Below, piece after piece: positions 48,121 to 59,273 of a stretch of DNA of 64,000 nucleotides (positions are counted from its first letter, which is position 1; each line of letters starts with the position of its first letter). The stretch comes from Deltaproteobacteria bacterium. GTDB taxonomy: Bacteria; SZUA-79; Acidulodesulfobacterales; Acidulodesulfobacteraceae. A program made the position numbers and the translations under genes. Location: the NCBI GenBank assembly GCA_023489335.1, contig JAMDCP010000001.1:1-64000 (forward strand), in the 5' to 3' direction. The notes beneath the pieces were generated by a model, which did not search any database, was not told where the DNA came from, and saw only the letters and a list, made by a program, of their open reading frames with translations.

Positions 48121-51100
48121 ATGCGGAGGGGTAAAATGCAGGTTTCAAGGCGCTCGTTTATTAAAGGAGTACTGATAGCCTCAATAATCGGGGAAACCGA
48201 CTTGTTCGGGCTTTCCATGAATAAAGCCATGGCGGAATCGAGAACATTAAAAATAGAAAAGGCAAAGGAGACTAAAAGTATCTGTCCATTTTGCGCTGTA
48301 GGATGCTCTATGATAGCATATTCGACAGGGGACGGTTCCGTAAATGCCAGACCTTCGATAATGCATATAGAAGGCGATCCCGACAGCCCGATAAATCAGG
48401 GAAGGCTCTGCGCAAAAGGTTCTGCAACAATGCAGATAACGGTAAATAAAAACAGGGTTAAAACCCCTCTTTACAGAAGAAAGGGCTCGAAAGAGTGGGA
48501 AGAGGTTTCATGGGATTTTGCACTGGATAAAATTGCATTACTTATTAAAGAAGAAAGGGATAAGAATTTTATAACAAAAGATTCGCAAGGCTACACTTTA
48601 AATCAGCTCCCGACTATTGCCGCAGTCGGAGGTTCGCCGTGCGCAAACGAAAACAATTATCTTTTTGTAAAGGCTATGAGGTCGCTTGGTCTCGTCTATA
48701 TCGACGGGCAAGCAAGAATATGACACGCCCCCACAGTGGTCAGTTTGGCCGCTTCCTTTGGTCGTGGGGCTATGACAAATCATTGGATAGACCTGAAAAA
48801 CTCGGATGTCGTAATGATAATGGGCGCGAATCCTGCGGAAAATCATCCTGTAGGCTTTAGATGGGCGCTAAAAGCTCGTGAGAAAAAAAATGCGAAAATA
48901 ATCGTGATTGATCCGCGTTTAACCAGAACCGCCGCCGTGGCGGATATTTTTGTCCCTCTCAGGTCGGGAACCGACATTGCGTTCTTAGGCTGGCTCATCA
49001 ATTACACCCTCGCCAACAATTTATATTTTAAGGAATATGTTATAAATTATACCAATGCCCCGTTCCTCGTTAAAAGTAATTATGGCTTTAAAGACGGGCT
49101 TTTCAGCGGATATTTGGAAGCAGAACATCGATACGACACCGAAAGCTGGGGCTTTCAGCTTGACGCAGCGGGCAATGTCCTGAAAGATAATACGCTTGAA
49201 AACCCCCATTCCGTTTTTCAAATAGTCAAGCGGCATTACTCAAGATATACCGCCGAAACAGTTTCTAAAATAACCGGAGTATCCGAAGAAAAGTTAATCG
49301 AAGCGGCAAAGGTCATATGTTCCACCGGCAATCCAAATATGGTTGGAACCGTAATGTATGCCGTCGGATGGACGCAGCATACCGTCGGCTCCCAAAATAT
49401 AAGGGCGGCGGCAATGCTTCAACTTCTTTTGGGCAATATCGGAAGACCCGGGGGCGGCATTAATGCCCTGAGGGGACATGCAAATGTCCAGGGGCAAACT
49501 GATCACGGCCTTGTTGCCACAACCCTGCCCGGTTATCTTAAAATACCGGTTAAAACACAAACGAATATTAAAACATATTTAAAAGAAAATACCCCTTCTA
49601 AAATAGATAAACATGCCGTAAACTACTGGTCTAATACTTCCAAATTTCTCGTCAGCCTGTTAAAGGCATGGTGGGGAAACAGCGCAACAAAAGAAAACGA
49701 TTTCAATTATGAATATCTCCCGAAGATTGACAGCAATACAACATGGATGTTTGCTTTTAATGCGATGTTTAATGGAAAGATAAACGGACTTATCGATTTC
49801 GGAATGAATCCGGCATGCGTAGGACCAAACTCCGATAAAATGCTTGCTTCGCTCGGAAGGCTGAAGTGGCTTGTCGTTATAGACCCTTTTGCCCATGAAA
49901 CCGCATGCTTCTGGAAAAGGCCCGGGAATGACTATGATTCCAAGGGGATAGCCGCCAATTCCGCAGATATAGACACGGAGGTTTTCATGCTCCCGTCTTC
50001 CGACTGGATAGAAGAGGACGGATCTTTCACGAACAGCGGCAGGTGGGTGCAGTGGAAATATAAGTCGTATGACCCCGCGCATAACGCAAAATCCGATACA
50101 TGGATAATCTCGAATATTTTCTTGAAAATCAGGAAGCTGTACGAGAAAAGCGGAGGGATATTCCCTGAACCTATTACAAAACTATCATGGGATTACGAGG
50201 ATATCTATTCCCCTACAAAAGAGGAAATAGCAAAAGAGATTAACGGAAAAGACCTGAAAACCGGAAAACAGCTTCCTTCATTTATTGTTTTAAAAGACGA
50301 CGGCAGCACGGCCAGCGGAAACTGGATATATTCGGGGTCGTTTACGGAAGCGGGCAATATGATGAAAAGGAAAAAACTTACGGATAATACCAAAATGGGT
50401 ATGTTCCATGAATGGTCATGGAGCTGGCCGGTAAACAGAAGAATACTGTATAACAGGGCGTCCGCCGATCTTAAAGGCAATCCATGGAATGAAAAACTCC
50501 GCGCTTTATGGTGGAACGGCAAGGAATGGGTAGGCGATGTGCCCGATTATCCGCCGACAGCCCCTCCGTCGAAAGAAATAGGTCCTTTTATTATGACTAA
50601 CAGCGGTTATGCCAATATATTCTCCAGCGCTCTCGTCGATGGTCCTATTGCCGAACATTATGAACCTATCGAATCGCCAACGGTTAATATTCTTCATCCG
50701 AATGTTTCGATAAACCCGGCGGTAAAATTTTTTAAAGATAAGCTCGACATTATCGGAAAATCCTCCAAATATCCTTATGTATGCACGACTTACAGGGTTG
50801 CCGAGCATGAGCATTATCTTACCAGATGGGTTCCGTATCTTGTCGAAATAATGCCCGACTTTTTCGTTGAACTTCCGTATGAACTTGCAAAAGAAAAAAA
50901 CATCGAAAACGGCGGAAAAGTCAAGGTATATTCGGCAAGGGGCGAAGTGACCGGCGTTGCCGTAGTTACAAAAAGAATCGAACCGCTTATCGTTAATGGT
51001 AAAAAGGTGTGGCAGATAGGTATTCCTCTTCACTGGGGATATGAAGGATTGGTCAAGGGTCCCCTTGCAAACCTGCTTACGCTTAATGTCGGAGACCCGA

Positions 51101-51153
51101 ATGCCTTTACGCCGGAATATAAAACATTCCTTGTTAATATTTCTAAACCATAA
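48121..51153 (+). CDS. Formate dehydrogenase alpha subunit, selenocysteine-containing (UGA at 48721-48723), Tat signal
   Basis: SRRSFIK twin-arginine; CPFCAVGC [4Fe-4S]; ...DGQARI-U-HAPTVVSLAASFGRGAMTNHWIDLKN continuous in frame. Confidence 0.95.
48736..48752 (+). promoter_or_regulatory. Candidate bacterial SECIS upper hairpin GUGGUC-AGUUU-GGCCGC
   Basis: 6-bp stem (with G-U pairs) 12 nt after the UGA. Confidence 0.6.
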
Positions 51154-51165
51154 GGAGAGCTTGCC

Positions 51166-52650
51166 ATGATTAATAATAGTATAGCCATAAAAAACGCTTC
51201 GGCGGTTTCGTCGAATGCGCCGCTTATAAGAACGGAAACGCCTGAATTCGTTAAACTTATAGACCTGTCGAGATGCACAGGGTGCAAGGCTTGCGAGGTG
51301 GCATGCAAAGAATGGAACAACTTGCCCCCCGATAAAACCGAAAACTTCGGCAGCATGCAGCTTCACCGCTCGCTTACGCCTACAACCTGGACGATGGTGT
51401 ATTTTAACGAAGCCGTAATAGGCGGAAATGTCCAGTACCTTATGAGAAAAAACGGCTGCATGCATTGCGATAACCCTGCCTGCCTTACCGCATGCCCTTC
51501 TCCTTACGCTATAGTCCAGTATGAAAACGGCATAGTGGATTTTAATCAGGATAAATGTACCGGCTGCCAATTTTGCGTCTCAGCCTGCCCGTTCAACATT
51601 CCCCAATTCGACGGCGTATCAAACAGGGTATATAAATGCACGCTTTGCATAGACAGAATAGACGCGGGGCTTCCACCTTCATGCGCCAAAGCCTGCCCTA
51701 CTTCCGCCATAACATTTGGGGAAAAGCATAAGATATTGGACAATGCAAAAACGGAAATTAAAAAGCTTGTAAAAAGAGGGTTTAAGAACGCAAAATTGTA
51801 CAGCCCCAGGGGTGTCGGCGGAACGCATGTCATGACTATTCTTCCTTACGGAAATAATGTAGAAGATTATAAACTCCCAAAAAATCCAGAAGTTTCGCCG
51901 CTTACGACATTCACTAAAGGTCCGCTTGCGGTATTCGGAGGGTTATTTATGGGACTAACCACTGCAGGCTCATTTATCCACCTGATAACGGCCGGCCCGT
52001 CAAAGGTGCCGGAAGCGCCTGAAGTTTCAGCGGCTAAAGAAGGCAGGGAAGAGGAAATAGACAGGCATAATCTTGCAACCAGAATTATTCACTGGACCGT
52101 TGCAATATCAGCTATTTTGCTCATTGTGTCAGGATTGTCCCTTTATTCCCCGAAACTTTTCTGGCTGTCAAATATCCTTGGAGGGCCGCAGTCTTCCCGG
52201 TTTCTTCACCCGTGGATAGGGGTTGTCTTTCTTATATCGTTCGGTCTTCTCTTCATTAGATGGTTTAAGGATATGGTGATAAAACCGTACGATATAGATT
52301 TCATTAAAAATATATATTCGTATTTGATTCATGATGAAAAAAATATCGTTAAATCGGATAAATTTAACGGCGGACAAAAATTAGTCTTCTGGTGTTTTTC
52401 GGCCGGACTTGCACTGCTTTTCATCTCGGGGCTGTTTATATGGTTCCCTGGCTTCTTTGGCTCCTTTGCGGGGAGATTCGGCCTGTTTATTCACGAACTA
52501 ACGGCAATATTTTTCATAAGCGCGATAATAGCGCACATATACTTAAGTTTAATAGCCATCCCAGGTTCGCTTGCGGGCATGATTACGGGAAAAGTAAAAT
52601 CGTCATGGGCAAGGTTCCATCACGGATTATGGCTTAACGGCAATAAATAA
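51166..52650 (+). CDS. Fused formate dehydrogenase beta (4x[4Fe-4S]) and gamma (cytochrome b) subunits
   Basis: CTGCKACEVACKEW, CMHCDNPACLTACP, CTGCQFCVSACPFNIP, CTLCIDRI; then HNLATRIIHWTVAISAILLIVSGLSLY...FIHELTAIFFISAIIAHIYLS. Confidence 0.92.
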   Translation: MINNSIAIKNASAVSSNAPLIRTETPEFVKLIDLSRCTGCKACEVACKEWNNLPPDKTENFGSMQLHRSLTPTTWTMVYFNEAVIGGNVQYLMRKNGCMHCDNPACLTACPSPYAIVQYENGIVDFNQDKCTGCQFCVSACPFNIPQFDGVSNRVYKCTLCIDRIDAGLPPSCAKACPTSAITFGEKHKILDNAKTEIKKLVKRGFKNAKLYSPRGVGGTHVMTILPYGNNVEDYKLPKNPEVSPLTTFTKGPLAVFGGLFMGLTTAGSFIHLITAGPSKVPEAPEVSAAKEGREEEIDRHNLATRIIHWTVAISAILLIVSGLSLYSPKLFWLSNILGGPQSSRFLHPWIGVVFLISFGLLFIRWFKDMVIKPYDIDFIKNIYSYLIHDEKNIVKSDKFNGGQKLVFWCFSAGLALLFISGLFIWFPGFFGSFAGRFGLFIHELTAIFFISAIIAHIYLSLIAIPGSLAGMITGKVKSSWARFHHGLWLNGNK

Positions 52651-52662
52651 GGGGAATACGAA

Positions 52663-53520
52663 ATGACGGGTAGCATGAATAGCTTTGAACAGGTAATGAA
52701 AAATATAGACCTTAAATTGTCTAATTTAAATAAAAGAAAAGGGGTCGGAGCAACCCTTGAAGGCGTGCCGGATATTTATAAAAATATCCTCATTTCGCAA
52801 AAGAACCTTGTTTCAAAAATTTTAAAGGAAAATATTAAAGATATTTACAGTCTGCCCGCGGGGGAAAAAACTTTTGACCGCCCGTTTATCGGAAACCTGA
52901 GCATTAATGCCGGCTCGGTAGCAAATCTGTTTGGTCTTTTTATTCAAAATACGCCGTTTTATAACATTTCATCCGGTTTAAATAATAATATAGAAAAATA
53001 CGTGCGCAATGTTTTTAATGATAATTACGATTATTTGACCCGGCTTAAACCAGATGAAATTGTTTTATTCGAGGGATTTTTAAGGCCGTTTTTGGAGTCT
53101 ATGGCTATATATCTGAGAAGTAAATTTGAGCAGGGCGATAGCGATAACATGGATAATTTTAGCAATACCTGCTCTTTTTGCGGCAGCGAGCCTTCTTACG
53201 GTTTTTTAAAATCCGACGACGAAACGCAAAATTATTTAATGCTCGAATGCTCTAAGTGCGGAAGCGCATGGCGATATTATAGGGTTCAGTGTGTTTTTTG
53301 CGGCGAGGAAGACCCCTCTAAATTAGAAATTTTCAAATCCGATGAATACGGCAATGCCGGTTTGCAATACTGCAAAACATGCAAAAATTATTTTAAAATA
53401 ATCGACCTTAGAAACGACCAGACCCTTATACCCGAAATCGAGGATATTCTTACTATCCCTTTTGATATCTGGATGCATAAAAATATGCCTTTAGAAATTT
53501 CCGCAAATGCGGTCTTGTAA
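52663..53520 (+). CDS. fdhE: Formate dehydrogenase accessory protein FdhE
   Basis: CSFCGSEPSYG, LECSKCGSAWRYYRVQCVFCGEED, QYCKTCKNYFKIID. Confidence 0.9.
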   Translation: MTGSMNSFEQVMKNIDLKLSNLNKRKGVGATLEGVPDIYKNILISQKNLVSKILKENIKDIYSLPAGEKTFDRPFIGNLSINAGSVANLFGLFIQNTPFYNISSGLNNNIEKYVRNVFNDNYDYLTRLKPDEIVLFEGFLRPFLESMAIYLRSKFEQGDSDNMDNFSNTCSFCGSEPSYGFLKSDDETQNYLMLECSKCGSAWRYYRVQCVFCGEEDPSKLEIFKSDEYGNAGLQYCKTCKNYFKIIDLRNDQTLIPEIEDILTIPFDIWMHKNMPLEISANAVL

Positions 53521-53588
53521 TATTTCTTAATCCGGTGTTATTTGCATTGGAATATCTAAAACATTTTCCAATGCGGGATTAAGGAATA

Positions 53589-55016
53589 TTATTTCCCGAT
53601 GCAAAACTCTTTGAAAAGTTTATCGAGTATATCTTCATTTGTAACGCCGCCGATTATTTCATCTAAATAACTAATAGCATCCCTTAAATCTATCGATATA
53701 AGTTCAAGGGGCTCTTTATCTTTATACTTCATGCGCCCTTTTTGCAATAAGTCATAGGATTTTTCTAAGAGCGCCTTTTGCCTTATAGTCGTAATGCCGA
53801 CATCTTCTTTGACGCCGCTTTCTATTTTTAAAATTATATCGTAAAGAGCGTCTTTTAACAAATCTATCCCGATATTATTTTTAACGCTCATTAAAACTAT
53901 CTCAGGCGATTCAAAATTACCTGCCGCCTTCTTAAATAACTCATCCTTCTTATTTGTTAAATCACCTGCCGGCAATAAATCAATCTTATTCAAAACAAAA
54001 ATCACATTTTTACGCTTGAGCATTTCATAACCCGCGCTAAAATTAAAATCGGTGAAATCATCCTGCGCATCGTAAATGTAAATTACTATATCGGCTTTCT
54101 CGATTTGCCTGTATGTTAATTTTATGCCTTCGCTTTCGATTAAATCGCGGGATTCGCGCAATCCAGCGGTATCGACGACTTTTATCGGTTTATTAAATAA
54201 AAATAAATTGTCCTCGATGTAATCCCTTGTGGTTCCGGGCACATCCGAAACGATTGCCCTGTTTTTTTCTAACAAGGCGTTTAGAAGACTGGACTTTCCT
54301 GCATTGGGTTTTCCTGCTATAACAACGCTTAAACCCTGCCTGTTTAAGTTATAATTTTCATAAGAGTTAATCAAATCTTTAATTAAACCTGCAAGTTCAT
54401 AGCCGGCATTAAGGAACCCGCTATCTAAATCATTAAACTCTTCCTCGGGAAAATCGATTAAAGCTTCCACCGCGGCCAAAAGATAAAGATAACCATCCTT
54501 AATAGTTTTTATCCTTTTTTCTAAAAGACCGTTCAATTCGTTGTTTGCAATCAAAAGCGTCTTTACCGAATTAGCCTTTATAATCTCTAAAATTGCCTCT
54601 GCTTGAATAAGATTAATCTTATTATTGAGATATGCCCTTTTAGTAAATTCCCCGTTATAAGCAAGCCTCGCCCCCGATTTAAGTATGATTTCAAGAATAT
54701 GCCGCGTATTAAATATGCCTCCGTGGGGATATATCTCAAACATATCTTCTCCTGTGTAGGAATCAGGACCCTTTATATAAATGCAGGCAGCTTCATCTAC
54801 AAAGGAACCTATAAACGGGTCGTAAATTCGACCTGCATAAAAATAACGCGGTTTAAAGGGATAAGCATTTTTGCCGTACGGCTTAAAAATTTTTTCCAGA
54901 ATAGTTATAGAGTCTGCGCCTGAAGCCCGTATAATGCTTATAGCACCCTCGCCGGCGGGGGAAGATATTGCGCAGATAGTGTCGATTTCTTTAAAAAGCG
55001 AGGATTTAACGGCCAT
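53589..55016 (-). CDS. mnmE: tRNA modification GTPase MnmE (TrmE)
   Basis: DTICAISSPAGEGAISIIRASG, AGKPNAGKSSLLNALL, DVPGTTRDYIED, C-terminal FCIGK. Confidence 0.97.
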   Translation of the reverse strand: MAVKSSLFKEIDTICAISSPAGEGAISIIRASGADSITILEKIFKPYGKNAYPFKPRYFYAGRIYDPFIGSFVDEAACIYIKGPDSYTGEDMFEIYPHGGIFNTRHILEIILKSGARLAYNGEFTKRAYLNNKINLIQAEAILEIIKANSVKTLLIANNELNGLLEKRIKTIKDGYLYLLAAVEALIDFPEEEFNDLDSGFLNAGYELAGLIKDLINSYENYNLNRQGLSVVIAGKPNAGKSSLLNALLEKNRAIVSDVPGTTRDYIEDNLFLFNKPIKVVDTAGLRESRDLIESEGIKLTYRQIEKADIVIYIYDAQDDFTDFNFSAGYEMLKRKNVIFVLNKIDLLPAGDLTNKKDELFKKAAGNFESPEIVLMSVKNNIGIDLLKDALYDIILKIESGVKEDVGITTIRQKALLEKSYDLLQKGRMKYKDKEPLELISIDLRDAISYLDEIIGGVTNEDILDKLFKEFCIGK

Positions 55017-55122
55017 TTTTAACTAACCTTAAAACATATGATTATATAATAATCATACAACGAAACATGCAATGAAAATAATGAAAACAACTCTTTGGTT
55101 TATTTAATTTACCCCCTGATAA

Positions 55123-56673
55123 TTATGCGAATTTTCTATTAATAATATACTGCTGGGTAATGGTTAATATATTGTTAACCGTCCAGTATAAAAGAAGCCC
55201 TGCCGGAAAATGGATAAAAACAAAAGTAAAAACTATCGGGAGGATTAACATTATTTTAGCCTGAGTGGGGTCTCCGATAACGGGGTTCATTTTTTGCGAA
55301 ATCAACATGGTCAGCCCCATCAAAACGGGTAAAATATAATAAGGGTCCTGGACCGAAAGATTATGTATCCATAAAATAAACGGCGCATTTCTAAGCTGTA
55401 TGGACATTAAAAGCGTCATATACAAACCGTAAAAAACCGGAATTTGTAATAACATGGGCAGGCATCCGCCAAAAGGGTTGACCTTGCTTTCTTTATAAAG
55501 TTCCATAATCTTTTTATTTAATTCCGTCTTGTTGTCTTTATATCTTTCCCTTAATTCGTTTATTTTAGGAGTTAACTTTTGCATCTGTTTCATCGATTTA
55601 AAACCCGTGTAGGTAAGCGGATAAAAAACGATTCTTATGGCTAAAACAAGAAGTATTATGGCAAGGCCGTAATTATGGACAAAGCCGTAAAAAAATTCCA
55701 GTATGTGCAATAAAATTATCGAGAAAAATCCAAAAAATCCAAAATCCAGGGTTGAATTAAGATTATGCCCCAGCGGCGTAAGGAGGGATAATTTTTTTGG
55801 GCCGCCGTAAATATTCAAAGAAATATCCACGGTTTTTCTGGGAGAAATCAATACCTTTTTGGGGATTATAAAAGAGATTATCCTATCGGTTTTTTTAACG
55901 GAAACCGTGTTGCCCGGCGATATCGCCGCAAGCATAAAGTATTTTGAGTTAAAACCCGCAAACGAAATAACTCCTTTATATTTTGTAGTTTGGGTCGTAT
56001 CAGGTGTGACGGAACCTTTATTAATATAAACAATCGGCGAAAAATTGATATAATTTAAATTTTTGGAAGCAGGTTTTAAGGCGGCGGAAAGAACATAATG
56101 GCCGTTAAATATTAGAGGTTTATTTGTAAGGTTTTTTATAGAAATGTCATTGGTTAAAAGATATTTGCCGTTTAAAAATTTATAATCCTTTACTAAGATT
56201 ATCTTATTATTAATATCGTAAACAAACTTAACCGAATCCTTTTCTTTTTGTATTTTTACAAGCTTAAGAGAGGGTTGATTTTGAGGAATAAAATTAACCA
56301 TCTGCGCTATTTTTTGCGTGTTTGCCAGATTAACCTTATTTTCTAAATTTTTTTCGGTATATGAATAATTTAAAAGATTTAATTTAGAAATGCCGCCGTC
56401 CGGTATGTTAAACGCCGCATAAATTTTGTCCCCTTTATACGACACGCTTTTAATGGATTGGACGGATTTTGATACGGCAATTAGTTTATTAGGTTTTGGC
56501 GCGGCAATTTTTTTTACGGCAGGTTCTTTAGTCTGCGGCTGCTTGAGCTTGTTACTTGCAGGCGCCGGTTTGGTAACGGCGACCTTGCTTTGCTCTGCGT
56601 GAGGCATAAAGTAGCCCCATGCTAAAATTAAAATAACGGATAAAATTGACGCGATTATAATTCTTTTTTCCAA
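55123..56673 (-). CDS. yidC: Membrane protein insertase YidC
   Basis: KSMKQMQKLTPKINELRERYKDNKTELNKKIMELYKESKVNPFGGCLPMLLQIPVFYGLY. Confidence 0.96.
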   Translation of the reverse strand: MEKRIIIASILSVILILAWGYFMPHAEQSKVAVTKPAPASNKLKQPQTKEPAVKKIAAPKPNKLIAVSKSVQSIKSVSYKGDKIYAAFNIPDGGISKLNLLNYSYTEKNLENKVNLANTQKIAQMVNFIPQNQPSLKLVKIQKEKDSVKFVYDINNKIILVKDYKFLNGKYLLTNDISIKNLTNKPLIFNGHYVLSAALKPASKNLNYINFSPIVYINKGSVTPDTTQTTKYKGVISFAGFNSKYFMLAAISPGNTVSVKKTDRIISFIIPKKVLISPRKTVDISLNIYGGPKKLSLLTPLGHNLNSTLDFGFFGFFSIILLHILEFFYGFVHNYGLAIILLVLAIRIVFYPLTYTGFKSMKQMQKLTPKINELRERYKDNKTELNKKIMELYKESKVNPFGGCLPMLLQIPVFYGLYMTLLMSIQLRNAPFILWIHNLSVQDPYYILPVLMGLTMLISQKMNPVIGDPTQAKIMLILPIVFTFVFIHFPAGLLLYWTVNNILTITQQYIINRKFA

Positions 56674-56694
56674 AAAAATTCTCCATTAAAAATA

Positions 56695-56919
56695 TTAGTG
56701 TCTGGGAACAGGGTCGTATCCGCCTTTTGATAAAGGATTGCACCTTAAAATCCTATACAAAGAGAGATATAAAGCTTTAATAAAGCCGAAAGACTTAAAA
56801 CATTCAAGGGCATACTCCGAGCAGGTTGGATAAAACCTGCAGCTTTGCGGCAATAAGGGAGATATAAATTTCTTATAAAAATTTATTATTCCTATAAAAA
56901 TTTTATTTAGAATTTTCAT
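56695..56919 (-). CDS. yidD: Membrane protein insertion efficiency factor YidD
   Basis: [27 protein letters not shown]...[14 protein letters not shown]. Confidence 0.95.
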   Translation of the reverse strand: MKILNKIFIGIINFYKKFISPLLPQSCRFYPTCSEYALECFKSFGFIKALYLSLYRILRCNPLSKGGYDPVPRH

Positions 56920-57248
56920 TTTATTAACAAAAACTCAAGTTCCTTAGATAATTGGCGCTTGGAAGAAGGATGCCTTGCAATTAAAATTGCGCAATCGATT
57001 TTTTTAAGGTTATATTGGTTAAGCCTTATAAATTCTTTAATTTGCCTTTTTAACTTATTTCGCCTTGCCGAATTTAACAGCTTTTTTTTAAAAGATATTA
57101 AAAATTTAAACCGGTCGGATTCGGTATAAAAGATGATCGAGCTTTTTTGAAGTTTTTTACTGCCTTTATTAAAGATATAATTAATATATCCTTTATCTTT
57201 TAGTTTAAAACTATCGCTTAATTTAAACCTGATAGGTGAAATAGCCAT
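56916..57248 (-). CDS. rnpA: Ribonuclease P protein component
   Basis: Position between yidD and rpm[22 protein letters not shown] motif. Confidence 0.88.
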   Translation of the reverse strand: MAISPIRFKLSDSFKLKDKGYINYIFNKGSKKLQKSSIIFYTESDRFKFLISFKKKLLNSARRNKLKRQIKEFIRLNQYNLKKIDCAILIARHPSSKRQLSKELEFLLIK

Positions 57249-57310
57249 TTAAAGATGGCGCTAAAATAAATATATTTTTGAATTGATAAAAAGTTATCAA
57301 GAGTAAAAAA

Positions 57311-57460
57311 TTATTTGGAACTTATAACGGGAACCAATATCTTGCGCCCTTTCCTTCTGCGCCTTGATAAGACTAATCTCCCTGTCCTTGTGCTCATGCG
57401 GCTCAAAAAACCGTGCGTTCTTTTTCTTTTTAATTTACTGGGTTGAAATGTTCGTTTCAT
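57311..57460 (-). CDS. rpmH: 50S ribosomal protein L34 (49 aa)
   Basis: [49 protein letters not shown]; missed by the ORF-track length cutoff. Confidence 0.97.
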   Translation of the reverse strand: MKRTFQPSKLKRKRTHGFLSRMSTRTGRLVLSRRRRKGRKILVPVISSK

Positions 57461-57860
57461 AAGGTTGCTCCAAACTAAATTTTAAAATTATGATAAATTT
57501 TAATTAAAACAAATAAGAATAAAGATGTCAAGAATTTTTATTTTTCCACTTTAAAGCCAAAATATGTTATTATAAGGTTGTAAGAAGAAATTTATTCACT
57601 AACATATTGATTTTATTATAAAAAATTTGCTATAATATTATTGAAATATATTTAAAAATTTGATAAGGTTTTAATTGTCGCATATTTTTATTTTGTTATA
57701 TTTTAAAATTTATTAAAAGCATTAATTGATTTAAATAAATCTTAAATTTTAAAATATAACTTATCGTAATTATTATACTTTTAAAGTTATCAACAAGTGT
57801 TGGTAACTCTGTTTAATTCTAATATTCCTCTTATTATAAATAATACTAAAATAATAAATT
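57461..57860. other. Candidate oriC region upstream of dnaA
   Basis: Very AT-rich; inverted DnaA-box-like pair GTTATCAACA-AG-TGTTGGTAAC at 57786-57807. Confidence 0.6.
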
Positions 57861-59273
57861 ATGGATTTCGTAGAACCTTTATTGGAAGAATTAAGGAAAG
57901 AGATAGGCAGTAATAATTTTAATATCTGGTTTATTCCTGCTAATATCACATTAAATCAAAATACCATAACCTTTTCCGTTCCCAATAAATTCTTTAAAGA
58001 TATTATAAATGAATCCTATAGGGATATTATTCTAAATATTTGGAAAAAACTAAACAATAAAGATGAGTTAAATTTTATTTACAATATAAGCGACGAAAAC
58101 GCCTACGATATTAAAAATTATTATCAAAACTTAATTAAAACGGACGATAATAAAATTAACAGGGAAGAAAACAATAGCGGTTTTAACGGGGTATCTTTAG
58201 CGGCGCAGACGGATACAGAAAATAAACCTGTAAATAAAAAAAATCTTAAAAAGAATTACATAAATCTAAACCCCAAATACACTTTTGAAAATTTCGTTAT
58301 AGGCTCGGGAAATCAGTTTGCGCATGCGGCCAGTTTTGCCGTCGCCAATCTCCCGGGGCAAACATATAATCCAATGTTCATCTATAGCGATGTCGGATTA
58401 GGCAAAACACATTTGCTCAATGCTATCGCTAATAAAATAATTAAAGAAAAGGATTTAAATATATGCCTCGTTTCGTCGGAAAAATTTACAAATGAAATGA
58501 TTACTTCCATAAGAGACGATAAGATGGTAGAATTCAGGAATAAATATAGAAATGTCGATGTGCTTTTAATAGACGATATACAATTTATTGCCGGCAAAGA
58601 ACGCACCCAGGAGGAGTTTTTTTATACCTTTAATTCGTTATACGAAAATCAGAAACAGATTGTCGTTTCAAGCGATAAAATTCCAAGGGATATTATAAGC
58701 CTCGAAGAAAGAATAAGGTCGAGATTTGAATGGGGATTAATAGCGGATATTCAACCGCCGGATTTTGAAACCAGGATCGCTATCCTTAAAAAAAAGGCTT
58801 TTCTTAATAATATAGATTTTCCGGACGATGTTTTAAATCTTTTGGCGGATAAAATTAGTTCCAATATAAGAGAATTAGAGGGGGCAATGATTAAAATCGC
58901 CGCTTTTTCGTCGTTTACAGGAAAACCTATTTCAATAGACCTTGCGAGAGAGGCTACTTTAAATATTTTAAAGGAGGAAGAAAAGGTTATTACGGCAGAG
59001 GAGGTAATAAAAGTCGTCTGTAATTATTTTAATATTAAAATTTGTGATATTAAATCAAATAAAAAATTAAAGGAATTTGTCGTCCCCAGACAATTAGCGA
59101 TGTATCTAATAAGAAACCACACTAATTTATCGTTTCCCGAAATAGGCAACAAATTTGGCGGCAAGGATCATTCATCTATTGTTTATGCGGTTAATAAAGT
59201 TAAAAAAATGTTAAAGAATAACGATGAATTAGAAAAAACTTTAGATACTATTATTAAAATAATTAAAAAATAG
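57861..59273 (+). CDS. dnaA: Chromosomal replication initiator DnaA
   Basis: NPKYTFENFVIGSGNQFAHAA, GLGKTHLLNAI, LLIDDIQFIAGKERTQEEFFYTFN, GGKDHSSIVYA. Confidence 0.98.
   Translation: MDFVEPLLEELRKEIGSNNFNIWFIPANITLNQNTITFSVPNKFFKDIINESYRDIILNIWKKLNNKDELNFIYNISDENAYDIKNYYQNLIKTDDNKINREENNSGFNGVSLAAQTDTENKPVNKKNLKKNYINLNPKYTFENFVIGSGNQFAHAASFAVANLPGQTYNPMFIYSDVGLGKTHLLNAIANKIIKEKDLNICLVSSEKFTNEMITSIRDDKMVEFRNKYRNVDVLLIDDIQFIAGKERTQEEFFYTFNSLYENQKQIVVSSDKIPRDIISLEERIRSRFEWGLIADIQPPDFETRIAILKKKAFLNNIDFPDDVLNLLADKISSNIRELEGAMIKIAAFSSFTGKPISIDLAREATLNILKEEEKVITAEEVIKVVCNYFNIKICDIKSNKKLKEFVVPRQLAMYLIRNHTNLSFPEIGNKFGGKDHSSIVYAVNKVKKMLKNNDELEKTLDTIIKIIKK

Noticed and set aside
48598-48846. Minus-strand ORF and apparent premature stop splitting formate dehydrogenase (pseudogene interpretation)
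   Set aside because: The frame continues perfectly across UGA with the FDH selenocysteine context, so Sec recoding is far more likely than a pseudogene.
50506-51570. 354-aa minus-strand ORF
   Set aside because: Antisense to the strongly supported FDH alpha/beta genes; composition looks like a shadow frame with no recognisable motifs.
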